From Halorussus sp. MSC15.2 (GTDB lineage: Archaea; Halobacteriota; Halobacteria; Halobacteriales; Haladaptataceae), in the NCBI RefSeq assembly GCF_010747475.1, contig NZ_VSLZ01000001.1:930001-994000 (forward strand): a stretch of 64,000 bases of DNA. Direction: 5' to 3'. Numbering within the stretch: position 1 is the stretch's first letter; each line of letters opens with the position of its first letter. This document shows, piece by piece, positions 1-9,643 of the stretch. The translations under genes were made by a program, and so were the position numbers. A model generated the notes under the pieces. It saw nothing but the letters and a program-made list of their open reading frames with translations. It made no database searches and was not told where the DNA came from.

Positions 1-1
1 C

Positions 2-178
2 GCGGGCCGTGACGCCGACGCTCGCGCCGACTGTCGTCCGGACCGCGCCGAACGCGAGATGCTCCCGTCGTCGGGTGACTGCTCGCTGGCGGTCCAGTGT
101 CCGGCCTGCGACAGCACCGACGTCGGCGTCGCGGCCAGCGACCTGCTGGTGTGCTACGGACCGACCACTACGTCGTAG
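2..178 (+). CDS. C-terminal end of a gene entering from the left; possible zinc-binding tail
   Basis: This reading frame is open from the window edge to a TAG at 176-178 and gives about 58 residues. It contains a CPAC pair followed by an acidic stretch, which could be half of a zinc ribbon, plus further cysteines. Codon third positions are GC-rich, as in the neighbouring genes. Its end overlaps the 3' end of the convergent gene at 154-633 by 25 bp, an arrangement common in compact haloarchaeal genomes. The product cannot be identified from this fragment. It could also be a chance open frame antisense to the gap beyond its neighbour. Confidence 0.45.
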   Translation, partial: AGRDADARADCRPDRAEREMLPSSGDCSLAVQCPACDSTDVGVAASDLLVCYGPTTTS

Positions 179-633
179 CGGTCCTCGACCGCCTCGTCGT
201 CTTCGACCGCCGCGACCGATTCGTCGCCGTCGTCAGTCCAGACGACCAGTCGCGCGTCCGCGCGCCGCGCAGCAGTGGCGAGACGGCGTTCGAGCAGGTC
301 GGCGATGCCGACGCCCCACCACGAGCGAATCTGTCCGCGCTCGCAGAGCCACACCGCTCGCGGGTCGCGCTCGGCAGCTAACTCCGCCGCACGGTCGGCG
401 GCCGCTCCGGCGTTCCGTCCGTCGTACCGCCGAATCGTCCGGCCGCTCGTGGCTTCGGCGGTAACGTACAGCGGTGCAGACCGCCCGGCGGGACCGACCG
501 TCGCGACGACGCCCGGTTCGACCGTCACGGTTTCGGGCGGACGCGGCGGTGCGTAGGTGCCCCGGACGAGTGCGGTCTGCGCGCCACTTTGGTCCAACTC
601 CGAACGGAGTTGGTTCATCTCGCGCGTAGCCAT
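154..633 (-). CDS. Conserved-looking haloarchaeal hypothetical protein, 159 aa
   Basis: The protein is soluble, with no signal peptide or membrane segment. It starts MATREMNQLRSEL, has a proline-rich turn near residue 30, an alanine/arginine/glutamate-rich helical middle, a GQIRSWWGVG stretch near residue 105 and an acidic C-terminus. GC-rich third positions and the acidic composition support real coding. A 12-bp inverted repeat (gacta-tt-tagtc, 638-649) lies immediately before the start codon and may mark a promoter or operator. I do not recognise the family and assign no function. Confidence 0.6.
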   Translation of the reverse strand: MATREMNQLRSELDQSGAQTALVRGTYAPPRPPETVTVEPGVVATVGPAGRSAPLYVTAEATSGRTIRRYDGRNAGAAADRAAELAAERDPRAVWLCERGQIRSWWGVGIADLLERRLATAARRADARLVVWTDDGDESVAAVEDDEAVEDRYDVVVGP

Positions 634-957
634 TATAGACTATTTAGTCGAAAATACGCAGCAATCATAAGTGTGTCGATACGTGTCGTTCGTGGACGAG
701 TGACTCCGGGTCCACCTCGTCCCGTGGAGGTTCGCGAAGGCCAGTAAAGTCATTGGAGACGGGTTGAAATCGGTGGATTCGGAGAAGTGACTCACCGCTA
801 CCCACGTGGAAAGTTCCTCTATTTCGATACGGCTGTTGGAAAAATCATCGTCGATTCGTCCAACACGTCGAAAAACAATCAGTCGTTCCACCATTTAGCC
901 GATATAGTCGAAATAGCTAAGAGTCCATAACAACACCGATACCAAAGACGGCCGTAG
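634..957. other. AT-enriched divergent intergenic region
   Basis: No convincing gene lies here. The stretch separates the leftward gene ending at 154 from the rightward AbrB-like gene at 958, so it should hold both promoters. A short motif, tagtcgaaa(a)ta, occurs near each end (645-656 and 905-915), which would fit one regulator acting on both promoters. An 84-codon leftward frame (640-894) has an atypical composition and was not accepted. Confidence 0.5.
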
Positions 958-1137
958 ATGAGTTCAGACGACACCGAGGAGAAGATACTCGGCACGACGA
1001 CAGTGACCCAGCGATGGCGCATCAGTCTGATAAAGGCAGTCCGCGAGGAGTTCGCCGAAGACGGTCTCGACGTCGAAGAGGGCGACCGCCTCGTCTACAA
1101 ACTCCGTGACGGTCAAATCGTCATCGAACCCGCGTGA
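958..1137 (+). CDS. AbrB/SpoVT-type swapped-hairpin DNA-binding protein, 59 aa
   Basis: The 59-residue product reads like a single AbrB/MazE-type beta-hairpin domain: an N-terminal TTTVTQRWRISL strand, a short helix, a central EEGDRLVYKL strand-turn and a final DGQIVIEP strand. Proteins of this family bind DNA as dimers and act as transcription regulators or antitoxins. No toxin gene is adjacent, so a free-standing regulator is more likely. The start is the ATG at 958. The gene ends about 150 bp before gcvT on the same strand, and it is unclear whether they are co-transcribed. Confidence 0.72.
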   Translation: MSSDDTEEKILGTTTVTQRWRISLIKAVREEFAEDGLDVEEGDRLVYKLRDGQIVIEPA

Positions 1138-1288
1138 AGTCTCGACCTCGCCGATTCGAGCGTTCGCCCGTTCGACCTCCACCCGGCCGTTCGACGTACG
1201 CGCTTCGACGCTCGCTAACTCGGACGCGAGTACCTGTCGAGCGTCCGGAAGACAAAGCATTACGTGCCGGGCGTCCAACCGTCCTACC

Positions 1289-2386
1289 ATGACCCTTCGG
1301 AAGCCGCCACTGCGCGACGTTCACGCCGGCGAAGGAGCGACGTTCACCGAGTTCGGCGGATGGGACATGCCCGTGGAGTTCGAATCCATCAAGGTCGAAC
1401 ACGCCGCGGTCCGCGAGGACGCGGGCATCTTCGACGTGTCCCACATGGGGCAAATCGAGGTGGCCGGGCCGGACGCCGAGGAACTCATGCAGCGACTCAC
1501 CTCGAACGACGTGACGCAACTCGGCCACGGCGACTCCCACTACTCGATGATAACCGACGAGGAGGGCGCGATTCTGGACGACACCGTGGTCTACCGACTC
1601 CCCGACGACCGCGACGCGACGTTCCTGTTCGTTCCCAACGCGGGCCACGACGAGCAGATGTACCAGCGGTGGACCGACTACCGAGAGCAGTGGGAGTTGG
1701 ACGCCAGCGTCGAGAACGTCACCGACGAGTACGCGATGTACGCGGTACAGGGTCCGGAGGCCCCGGACCTCGTGGCGGACGCGACCGACGACGACGTGAC
1801 TGACCTCTCGAAGTTCGAGGGCGCATACGCGTCGTTCGCGGGTGCCGACTGCTGGACCGCCCGAACCGGCTACACCGGCGAGGACGGCTTCGAGGTCATC
1901 GTCCCCGTGGACGCGGCCGAAGCGGTCTGGGAACTGTTCGACTGCCAACCGTGCGGTCTCGGCGCGCGCGACACACTCCGAATGGAGATGGGGTTCCTGC
2001 TGTCGGGACAGGACTTCGACGCCGAGAGCAACCCCCGAACGCCGTACGAGGCGGGCGTCGGGTGGACGGTGAAACTCGACACCGAGTTCGTCGGCCGCGA
2101 CGCCCTCGAACGCGCCGACGAGGAGGGAACGGACGAGAAATTCGTCGGCATCGAACTCGTGGACCGGGGCGTTCCGCGCCACGGCTACGACGTGACCGAC
2201 ACCGACGGTCACATCGTCGGCGAGGTGACCAGCGGTACGATGAGTCCGACGCTGGACGAACCCATCGCGCTGGGCTACGTTCCGACCGAGTACGCCGACG
2301 TCGGGACGAAGGTCCGCGTGATGGTCCGCGGCCAGCCGAAAAAAGCAAAGATTGCGAACACGCCATTTCTGAGTGACCAACAATGA
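1289..2386 (+). CDS. gcvT: Glycine cleavage system aminomethyltransferase (T protein)
   Basis: GcvT transfers the methylene group from the aminomethyl-lipoyl arm of GcvH to tetrahydrofolate and releases ammonia. The 365-residue product has the family start ([13 protein letters not shown]), the [12 protein letters not shown] folate-site region near residue 50, [13 protein letters not shown] in the middle and a C-terminal beta-barrel with [12 protein letters not shown]. The frame stays open upstream to 1106, but that extension is basic and unlike the family, so the ATG at 1289 is preferred. Its TGA overlaps the gcvH start as ATGA, implying translational coupling. Confidence 0.95.
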   Translation: MTLRKPPLRDVHAGEGATFTEFGGWDMPVEFESIKVEHAAVREDAGIFDVSHMGQIEVAGPDAEELMQRLTSNDVTQLGHGDSHYSMITDEEGAILDDTVVYRLPDDRDATFLFVPNAGHDEQMYQRWTDYREQWELDASVENVTDEYAMYAVQGPEAPDLVADATDDDVTDLSKFEGAYASFAGADCWTARTGYTGEDGFEVIVPVDAAEAVWELFDCQPCGLGARDTLRMEMGFLLSGQDFDAESNPRTPYEAGVGWTVKLDTEFVGRDALERADEEGTDEKFVGIELVDRGVPRHGYDVTDTDGHIVGEVTSGTMSPTLDEPIALGYVPTEYADVGTKVRVMVRGQPKKAKIANTPFLSDQQ

Positions 2387-2766
2387 GCTTCGAAGTCCCT
2401 GACGACCGGACGTACAGTAGCGAACACGAGTGGGTCGAGACGACCGACGGCACCGCCAGAGTCGGCATCACCGACTTCGCGCAGGACGAACTCGGCGACG
2501 TGGTGTTCGTCGAACTCCCCGACGAGGGCGAGGACCTCACCGCTGGCGAGGAGTTCGGCGTGGTGGAGTCCATCAAGGCGGTTTCGGACCTCTACGCGCC
2601 CGTCAACGGCACCGTCACGGCGGTCAACGACGCGCTCGCGGACCAACCAGAACTCGTCAACGACGACCCCTTCGGTGAGGGCTGGATGCTCGAGGTGGAA
2701 CTCGCCGAAGATAGCGGTCTCGACGAACTGCTCTCCGCCGAGGAGTACCGCGAACAGATAGAGTAA
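2383..2766 (+). CDS. gcvH: Glycine cleavage system H protein (lipoyl carrier)
   Basis: GcvH carries the lipoyl arm that shuttles the aminomethyl group between the P, T and L proteins. The 127-residue product has the lipoylation motif [13 protein letters not shown] with the acceptor lysine at residue 65, preceded by the family region GDVVFVELP. Length and the EHEWV start are typical. It follows gcvT with a 4-bp overlap. The P-protein genes lie 3.5 kb downstream beyond two opposite-strand genes. No L protein (dihydrolipoamide dehydrogenase) gene is in the window. Confidence 0.96.
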   Translation: MSFEVPDDRTYSSEHEWVETTDGTARVGITDFAQDELGDVVFVELPDEGEDLTAGEEFGVVESIKAVSDLYAPVNGTVTAVNDALADQPELVNDDPFGEGWMLEVELAEDSGLDELLSAEEYREQIE

Positions 2767-2780
2767 CGCCGCCGCGTTAC
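2763..2780. terminator. Hairpin between convergent gcvH and DUF7504-like genes
   Basis: A perfect 7-bp inverted repeat, gtaacgc / gcgttac with a 4-nt loop, contains the stop codons of both gcvH (2764-2766) and the opposing gene (2777-2779). Only 10 bp separate the two coding regions, so the hairpin probably serves both. It has no T-tract, so terminator function is inferred. Confidence 0.45.
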
Positions 2781-3535
2781 AGCGGCGTCCACCCGACCGA
2801 GAGATTCCGATTCGGGACGTGCCACCGCTGCTCGCCGACCGGGCCGTCCTCGGCGGAATCGGCCAACCGAACTTCTACGACGGCGTCCGCGTCGTCAGCG
2901 AGCGTCTGCACGATATCGCTGTCGTACGGCTTCTGTAGCGTGTAGTGCGCCATGGCGTCGTGGTTCCGGACGTGCCCGCCGACGACTCGGAGACAGCGCC
3001 GAACCACGTCCTCGCCGTAGAAATCGACCAGCGGTTCCAGCGAATCGATACCCACCCTGAGGTCGGCCGGGCGGAGCGAGTCGGTCCGGGCCGCGAAGTC
3101 GTCGATGGCTTCGACCAGCGCGGCCTGAAGTCCGGCCAGTTCGGGGTCCGCGATGCGGGTCTCCTTGACGCCCGCCAAGTCCCGCGAAGGAGTTCCGTTC
3201 GTCGCAGCGACCGACCGAACTGCGCCGACGTGATTGAGGACGTGGGTCGTCTCACTGACCGGACGCGGCGACTCGCTCGGGTCGGGGAGTCGCTCGGCGA
3301 TACTCTCGGGCGTGGCGTCGGTGACCGCGAGGACGCGATAGCGGACTACGTCGTCGTCGCCCAGCATCCGCGAACTCGCGCGCGTGAGCAGTTCACGGGG
3401 TACGTCGCCCACGACCATGAGGTTACAGCCGGTGGACTTCAGTTCGTTCAGCAGGCCGAGGAAGTCCGCGAGGTCGTCGTCGGGCACCGACTCGTCCGAC
3501 CCGCGCGCAGGTTCGCTGGTATCTGGGGACGACAT
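2777..3535 (-). CDS. DUF7504-like (RecA/KaiC-type fold) haloarchaeal protein, 252 aa
   Basis: The region near residues 25-70 (LNELKSTGCNLMVVGD, then RYRVLAVTDAT) and the later IDSLEPLVDFYGEDVVRR resemble haloarchaeal DUF7504 proteins, which look like degenerate KaiC/RecA ATPases linked to signalling. No intact Walker A motif is visible. A TATA-like element (ttataaattt on the plus strand, 3569-3578) would place transcription start near 3550, so the ATG at 3535 is preferred over one at 3556 (259 aa). The gene faces gcvH and is transcribed away from the CHAT gene. Its role is unknown. Confidence 0.7.
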   Translation of the reverse strand: MSSPDTSEPARGSDESVPDDDLADFLGLLNELKSTGCNLMVVGDVPRELLTRASSRMLGDDDVVRYRVLAVTDATPESIAERLPDPSESPRPVSETTHVLNHVGAVRSVAATNGTPSRDLAGVKETRIADPELAGLQAALVEAIDDFAARTDSLRPADLRVGIDSLEPLVDFYGEDVVRRCLRVVGGHVRNHDAMAHYTLQKPYDSDIVQTLADDADAVVEVRLADSAEDGPVGEQRWHVPNRNLSVGWTPL

Positions 3536-3883
3536 TCGTTTTCGTGTGACTGTCATTTTCAGGGACAGGTTATAAATTTTCCTCCATAGGTATAGTGGAT
3601 ATATTATCTTATTCTCTGCAGAAAGGGACAGTCATCATACAAAACAGGAACTGCTGACGGAAACGGATACATTTCCGTAGGATGAAACCCCTAGTTGAGT
3701 ATAGAAAATTCTATATGATTTTGCCTCTAACTTATGATAGCATGAATTTGCCCAAATTTAGAGGTTGTTCCATCGAACCTATTAAAATATTGCAAGTTGT
3801 TTGGATTGGTATGCTGTTCCTGAATAATACTGGCATAAGAATTAATATATGTTGTGCGAAACCGGGGCCATAGTCTAACCCAA
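3536..3883. other. Strongly AT-rich intergenic segment
   Basis: This stretch is far lower in GC than the surrounding genes, and the low GC continues into the 3' end of the CHAT gene up to about 4240. A 63-codon rightward frame (3682-3873) exists, but its hydrophobic, lysine/isoleucine-rich product matches nothing I recognise. The segment holds the promoter of the DUF7504-like gene at its left end. No inverted or direct repeats large enough to mark an IS end are visible. The composition suggests acquired DNA. Confidence 0.6.
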
Positions 3884-6052
3884 CTAGAACCAGTTGTCAC
3901 TCCAGATTAATTCGCCATCAACAATTAATGGTTCTTGGTCGTTTTCTATCCATTCCTGAAGTGCCCCTAGTGTAGCTGTCCCATTACCGTATTCTCCGAG
4001 AGCGATGTGATATGGTTGGTCGTCAAAGAATGTAGGTTTGAGATTAGTGCCGATTCCATATCCGTGAGTTGGATATGCACGGACAGTAACGCTCATCTCC
4101 GAATCACACTTATATTTTCGCGATATGTGAAACAACGTTGGAATCCCTCCCTTACATGGCGCTATTACCACACTAGAGTCGCCAACTACCACGTACCGAC
4201 TACCAATTGAGGTGTACTTACGGATAATCTTCATCGCGCTACTAGCGTTGAACCCGTGATGCAATAGCCGAGCCAACGTCTCGCCGACTTCGACCGCACC
4301 CGAGTTGTAGAGGTCGGATAAACTCACGACGGCGGCGTTCGCACCGGCTTTCACGAGTTCGACACCTTGGTCGTGAGACCGGCATCCGTTCAGCAGGGCT
4401 ACGGTCGCGTTCGTCTCGTCCAGTGTGGCGGCGTCGAGGACCCCGTCGGAACACTGGAATCCGCGGCCGTCGATGTGGCCGACGAAATGGAACACGTCGT
4501 GGTCTTCGGCGAGCAGGTCCCGGAGTTCGGCCGTCGAGACGCCCGATTCGGAGGTCACGCTGACGGGCACGTCGTCTCGACTGCCGTATATTTCGTCCAC
4601 GGAGTCCAGTTCCTCGCGCATCTGGTCGTCGTTGCAGACCACCGCGACGTCGACGGTGCCGTCCGAGGGTTCGGGCGTCTCGTGGTCGAACGCCTCCCGG
4701 ACGAGTTTCGTCCCGCGAACCGGCGTCCCGTCGCCGACCCACGCCTGTTCGAGCGCGTCCACCTCCGGGAGCGTCACGTACTCGTCCAGCGTCGGCACGC
4801 CGCGAGTCGCGTCGGTCCCGTCCTCGGCACCGTCGTTTCGCAGCAGATGCGGTGGGTCGGCTGACTGCAGAGAATCGTCGCCCGTCGCGGTCCGCTCTCG
4901 CCCGCTCGGCCGCCGGAGGAACGAATCCAGCGCACCGTCGAGTTGGTCGGGGACCTCCCGCTGGTTGGACGAGACGTCGCGCTCGGTCTTCGGTCGCACC
5001 AGCGAGAGGTCGTTGACGAGGTAGGGCAGGAACTCGACCGCTTCGGCGTCGGGTTGGACGTGCGTCACTCGGTGCCACGGTGACGCGATGGCCTCGATGG
5101 CGTCGTCGGGCACCGAGAGGTACGCCCGGAGTCGCTCGGCGGGCGACGCCTCGTAGAGGTCGGCGAAGTCGAGTTCGACGTGCGCTTCGAGGACCTCTCG
5201 CTCGTGGAGGTCGTCGGGGTACAGGCCCTCGGTTCGCGTCACGCAGTCGAGGAAGAACACGCGTTTGAGCAGTGCCGCCGTGGCGTCGGCGACCGCCGCC
5301 GGTTCCTCGCCGAGGTGGTGAGTGACGCCACCCGTCGCCGTCACGGCGGCGCGGTCGCCCGGGACGACGGTCGCACCGAGGTAGTACGCCAGCGGCGCGA
5401 CGGTGTACACCGCCCAGTACTCCGACGGGACCGTTATCTGAACGCCGGTCTCGGGCGCTTCGAGACCCGAGGGAATCGAGAGTTCGTCTCCGCGTTCGAC
5501 GCGGGGCGGATGTCCGCGTAGCGTCGGCCACGCTCGCTCGGGCGACGTGGTCTTCAGCGCCGACGAGAACGCCGACACCGCGTCCATCGTCGCTTCTGGG
5601 TCGTCCGGGACCGTAATCGTCGCGGCCGGAGCGCTGTGGTAGGACCGCGCGCCGACTTCGACGGTGGTCTCCTCCTCGAACTCGAAGGTCACGCGCTCGG
5701 GCGTCACGTCGATGCGGACGCGTCCCGAGACGCGCAGATACACCTTTATCGGCGAGTGGAGTTCCACGAGGTAATCGTCGTCCGAGAGTTCGCGGGTCGT
5801 CGGGCTATCGACCGACAGCAACGGGTCGCCGTCGGGCGTCCGCACGTCGGCGGGAACCATGTACGGGAGGCGAAGCCGTCCGGCCGAGATTCGGCAGGCC
5901 GTATCGACCGGAAAGGTGAACGCGTCGGTGTCCGCGGGCGTCGGGTCCACCGACTCGTCCGTGAGGAGCAGAAAGTGTCTGGTCTCGACCGGGTCGACGA
6001 TGTCGATACCGGTCTCGTCGTCGGGCGATTCGAATCTCGGATGGAGAGTCAT
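3884..6052 (-). CDS. CHAT-domain (caspase-like clan CD peptidase) protein, 722 aa
   Basis: The C-terminal half has CHAT hallmarks: a hydrophobic strand ending FHFVGHIDGRGF, placing the catalytic His at 526 (or 522), and a strand ending VALLNGCRS with the catalytic Cys at 557. CHAT peptidases share the caspase fold and act in bacterial defence and cell-death systems. The first ~450 residues are a large acidic region without TPRs that I cannot name. From about residue 604 the DNA becomes AT-rich (plus coordinates below ~4240) while the frame stays open to the TAA. The gene sits with one other gene between gcvH and gcvPA on the opposite strand. Peptidase activity is likely from the dyad; the substrate and any role in immunity are unknown. 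Confidence 0.75.
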   Translation of the reverse strand: MTLHPRFESPDDETGIDIVDPVETRHFLLLTDESVDPTPADTDAFTFPVDTACRISAGRLRLPYMVPADVRTPDGDPLLSVDSPTTRELSDDDYLVELHSPIKVYLRVSGRVRIDVTPERVTFEFEEETTVEVGARSYHSAPAATITVPDDPEATMDAVSAFSSALKTTSPERAWPTLRGHPPRVERGDELSIPSGLEAPETGVQITVPSEYWAVYTVAPLAYYLGATVVPGDRAAVTATGGVTHHLGEEPAAVADATAALLKRVFFLDCVTRTEGLYPDDLHEREVLEAHVELDFADLYEASPAERLRAYLSVPDDAIEAIASPWHRVTHVQPDAEAVEFLPYLVNDLSLVRPKTERDVSSNQREVPDQLDGALDSFLRRPSGRERTATGDDSLQSADPPHLLRNDGAEDGTDATRGVPTLDEYVTLPEVDALEQAWVGDGTPVRGTKLVREAFDHETPEPSDGTVDVAVVCNDDQMREELDSVDEIYGSRDDVPVSVTSESGVSTAELRDLLAEDHDVFHFVGHIDGRGFQCSDGVLDAATLDETNATVALLNGCRSHDQGVELVKAGANAAVVSLSDLYNSGAVEVGETLARLLHHGFNASSAMKIIRKYTSIGSRYVVVGDSSVVIAPCKGGIPTLFHISRKYKCDSEMSVTVRAYPTHGYGIGTNLKPTFFDDQPYHIALGEYGNGTATLGALQEWIENDQEPLIVDGELIWSDNWF

Positions 6053-6286
6053 GAGTCGAGAATCGGCTATCGTATTCTACCGGACGCAGGGCGCAAGTAA
6101 AAACCCTCGGACGAGGTGACATCAGGTCCGCGGCCTGTACCCGTGCCCTGATTCCCCCGACGTGACCAGCGGCTCGCTTTCGAACCTGACCCGCACTTTG
6201 TCTCCAACGCCAGAACGACGACGTTCACCGGAAATCGAAACCGAATACCCCCATCTTAAAACGATACACTCCGTACCTCCGTTTAC

Positions 6287-7630
6287 ATGAGCGGACGACA
6301 CGAGTCAGGGGAGCGGGGAAGCCCGTACGCACCGCACACCGCCGACGAGACGGCGGCGATGCTCGACGCGGTGGGCGCGGACGACGTGACGGAACTGTTC
6401 GACATCCCCGACCCCGTCGAGTTCGACGGGGAGTTCGGCATCGAGGCGAGGAGCGAGCGGGACGCCGAGCGCCACGTCAGGGGTCTGCTATCGCGCAACG
6501 ACGACCTGACCGAGTTCCTCGGCCGGGGTCACTACGAGCACTACGTGCCCTCGCTGGTGGACCACCTCTCGGCGCGCTCGGAGTTCCTGACCTCCTACAC
6601 ACAGTACCAGCCAGAAATCACGCAGGGGTTCCTGCAGGCCCTGTTCGAGTACCAGTCGATGCTGGTCGAGTTGACCGGTCTCGACGTCGTCAACGCCTCG
6701 ATGTACGACCACGCGACCGCGCTCGCGGAAGCGGCCCTGCTCGCGGCCCGCGTCCGGTCCACCGACGGCGACCGCGTACTGGTTCCCGACTACCTCCTCG
6801 CGAACCGCCGCGACGTCCTCGAAAACTACACCGACGGCGCGGGACTCTCGGTGGAGACGTTCGCTACCGACGACGGGAACGTGGACCCCGACGTTCTCGC
6901 CGACGCCATCGACGACGACGCCGTGATGGTGTACGTCGAGAACCCGACCACGCGCGGAACCGTCGAGGAGAACGTGGACGCCGTCGGCGAACTCGCCGAC
7001 GACCACGACGCGCTGTTCTGTCTCGGGTCCGACCCGGTCGCGCTCTCGATTCTACAGGAACCCGAGAGCGTCGGAGCGGACGTGGTGGTCGGCGACGCCG
7101 CCGCGCTCGGACTGCCCACAGCGTACGGCATGGGTCTGGGCCTGTTCGCCTGCCGCGAAGACTTCGTGCGACAGGTACCCGGCCGCCTCGTCGGCGCGAG
7201 CGAGGACGCCGCCGACAATCGCACCTACACCCTGACCCTCCAGACGCGCGAACAGCACATCCGCCGGGAGCGCGCCACGAGTAACATCTGCACGAATCAG
7301 GCGTGGGTCGCGCTGCGGACGGCCATCCACGCGGCCTACCTCGGTCCCGACGGACTGGTCGAACTCGCCAACGACTGCGTGCGTCTGGCCGCCGACCTCG
7401 CCGAACGGTTGGACGCCGTCAGCGGCCTCCGAGCGCCGGTCCACGACCGCCACCACTTCCGGGAGTTCGTGGCCCACACCGACCAACCCGCGAACGCGGT
7501 CGCCTCGGACCTCGAAGCCGAGGGGTTCGCGGTCCACGCCGTGGGCGACCACGAGGTACAGGTCTGCATCACCGACGCCAACGAACACGCCGCCGACGAA
7601 CTGGTCGCGGCCTTCGAGGAGGTGGCCTGA
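6287..7630 (+). CDS. gcvPA: Glycine dehydrogenase (decarboxylating) subunit 1 (P-protein alpha)
   Basis: GcvPA is the N-terminal half of the two-subunit P protein, which decarboxylates glycine and loads the aminomethyl group on GcvH. The 447-residue product has the family regions [36 protein letters not shown] and [14 protein letters not shown]. It lacks the PLP lysine, as expected for this subunit. A TATA-like cttaaaac about 30 bp upstream fits a leaderless start at 6287. The stop is one base before the gcvPB start. Confidence 0.95.
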   Translation: MSGRHESGERGSPYAPHTADETAAMLDAVGADDVTELFDIPDPVEFDGEFGIEARSERDAERHVRGLLSRNDDLTEFLGRGHYEHYVPSLVDHLSARSEFLTSYTQYQPEITQGFLQALFEYQSMLVELTGLDVVNASMYDHATALAEAALLAARVRSTDGDRVLVPDYLLANRRDVLENYTDGAGLSVETFATDDGNVDPDVLADAIDDDAVMVYVENPTTRGTVEENVDAVGELADDHDALFCLGSDPVALSILQEPESVGADVVVGDAAALGLPTAYGMGLGLFACREDFVRQVPGRLVGASEDAADNRTYTLTLQTREQHIRRERATSNICTNQAWVALRTAIHAAYLGPDGLVELANDCVRLAADLAERLDAVSGLRAPVHDRHHFREFVAHTDQPANAVASDLEAEGFAVHAVGDHEVQVCITDANEHAADELVAAFEEVA

Positions 7631-7631
7631 G

Positions 7632-9110
7632 ATGAGATACGACCAAGCACGTTGGACGAACGAGAGCGCGGAAGGCGACGATGACGCGGAGGGACAGTAC
7701 GAACCGCTCCTCTCCGAGAAGAACTCGAAGAGGGTCGAGGTCGAGTCGCCGCTTCCGGACGACCTGACCCGCGACAGTCTCGAACTCCCCGACCTCTCGG
7801 AACCCGAACTCGCGCGCCACTACACGCGGCTCTCCCAGATGAACTACGGCGTCGATAGCGGGCCGTACCCCCTCGGGAGCTGTACGATGAAGTACAACCC
7901 CAAGTTCACCGAGGACGTGGCCGCGCTCCCGAGCGCCGCGGTCCACCCCGACCGCTCGGAGGGGAGCGTTCAGGGGAGCCTCGCGCTGATGCACGGGCTT
8001 CAGGACTATCTCGCCAGAATCGGCGGGATGGACGCGGTGAGCCTCCAGCCCCCGGCGGGCGCGGCGGGCGAGTTCACCGGGATTCTGGTCGCCAAGGCGT
8101 TCCACGAACAGAACGGCGAGGGCGACCAGCGCGACGAGATTATCGTCCCCGACAGCGCCCACGGGACGAACTTCGCCAGCGCCGCGCTGGCGGGCTACGA
8201 AGTCGTCGAACTCCCCTCGGGCGACGACGGCAGAGTCGATTTGGAGGCGCTCGAAGCCGCCGCCAGCGAGCGAACCGCGCTGTTCATGCTCACCAACCCC
8301 AACACGCTGGGTCTCTTCGAGCGCGACATCGAAGAGATAGCCGACGTCGTCCACGACGCCGGGGGACTGCTCTACTACGACGGCGCGAACCTCAACGCCC
8401 TGCTCGGACAGGCCCGGCCGGGCGACATGGGCTTCGACATCATGCACTACAACGTCCACAAGACGTTCGCCACGCCCCACGGCGGCGGCGGTCCGGGCGC
8501 GGGACCGGTCGGCGTCGTCTCGGACCTCGCGGAGTTCCTGCCCGCACCGCGCGTCCGGGAAGTCGGCAGACGCGACGGCGAGGGGACCGGAACCGGCGGC
8601 GTCTACGAGCGCTTCGACCCGGAGAACACGGTCGGCAAGGTCCACGGCTTCGCGGGCAACTGGCTCGTCCTCGTGAAGGCCTACGCCTACATCGCGCGAC
8701 TCGGCGACGAGGGTCTCACGGACGCCTCGGCGAAGGCGGTCCTCAACGCCAACTACCTCGCCAGCCAGATAGACTACGACATCCCGTTCGGTCCGTTCCA
8801 CCACGAGTTCGTCGCCAGCGCGGGCGACCAAGACGCCGCCGACGTGGCGAAGCGCATGCTCGACTACGGCGTCCACCCGCCGACGACCAAGTGGCCCGAA
8901 ATCGTCCCGGAAGCGCTGATGACCGAACCCACCGAAATCGAGGGCAAGGACACCCTCGACCAACTCGCGGAGGCGTTCGACGCCGTCGCGGCCGAAGACG
9001 ACGAGACGCTGGCGAGCGCGCCGAACCGGACCACGGCCGGACGAATCGACCAGACCAGCGCCGCGCGCGACCTCCGACTGTCGTGGCAGTCGCTGGACGA
9101 CGCGGAGTGA
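7632..9110 (+). CDS. gcvPB: Glycine dehydrogenase (decarboxylating) subunit 2 (P-protein beta)
   Basis: This is the PLP-binding half of the P protein. The 492-residue product has LGSCTMKYNPK, the PPAGAAGEFTG loop, and HYNVHKTFATPHGGGGPG, where Lys277 should form the PLP Schiff base. It follows gcvPA by one base, with a gaggaggtgg Shine-Dalgarno-like stretch inside the end of gcvPA, so internal initiation in a bicistronic mRNA is likely. A poorly conserved N-terminal ~25 residues precede the core. The convergent response regulator ends 30 bp downstream. Confidence 0.95.
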   Translation: MRYDQARWTNESAEGDDDAEGQYEPLLSEKNSKRVEVESPLPDDLTRDSLELPDLSEPELARHYTRLSQMNYGVDSGPYPLGSCTMKYNPKFTEDVAALPSAAVHPDRSEGSVQGSLALMHGLQDYLARIGGMDAVSLQPPAGAAGEFTGILVAKAFHEQNGEGDQRDEIIVPDSAHGTNFASAALAGYEVVELPSGDDGRVDLEALEAAASERTALFMLTNPNTLGLFERDIEEIADVVHDAGGLLYYDGANLNALLGQARPGDMGFDIMHYNVHKTFATPHGGGGPGAGPVGVVSDLAEFLPAPRVREVGRRDGEGTGTGGVYERFDPENTVGKVHGFAGNWLVLVKAYAYIARLGDEGLTDASAKAVLNANYLASQIDYDIPFGPFHHEFVASAGDQDAADVAKRMLDYGVHPPTTKWPEIVPEALMTEPTEIEGKDTLDQLAEAFDAVAAEDDETLASAPNRTTAGRIDQTSAARDLRLSWQSLDDAE

Positions 9111-9140
9111 GCGCCGAGCGAGGAAGGGAGCGTCGCCGCC

Positions 9141-9497
<357 letters not shown>

Positions 9498-9643
9498 TCG
9501 TTACTTGTCCGTCGTTGGAGAGGGGCACCAAGATAAAACCCGTCGAAAGTCGCGCTTCAGTTTCGGTTCGAACCGGCCGACGCGACCTGCCGACCGGTGA
9601 CGATTCGGTACGCTTTTTCTCGCCGAAGGTCGGATGGAAATCC

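Noticed and set aside
640-894. 84-codon leftward reading frame
   Set aside because: Composition lacks the acidic, GC3-rich signature of neighbours; no motif; it overlaps the promoter region of two genes.
3682-3873. 63-codon rightward frame in AT-rich DNA
   Set aside because: Hydrophobic, Ile/Lys-rich product with no recognised domain, in a segment of atypical composition; probably chance.
7569-8963. 464-codon frame antisense to gcvPB
   Set aside because: Fully antisense to a strongly supported gene; long antisense frames are expected in high-GC coding DNA.
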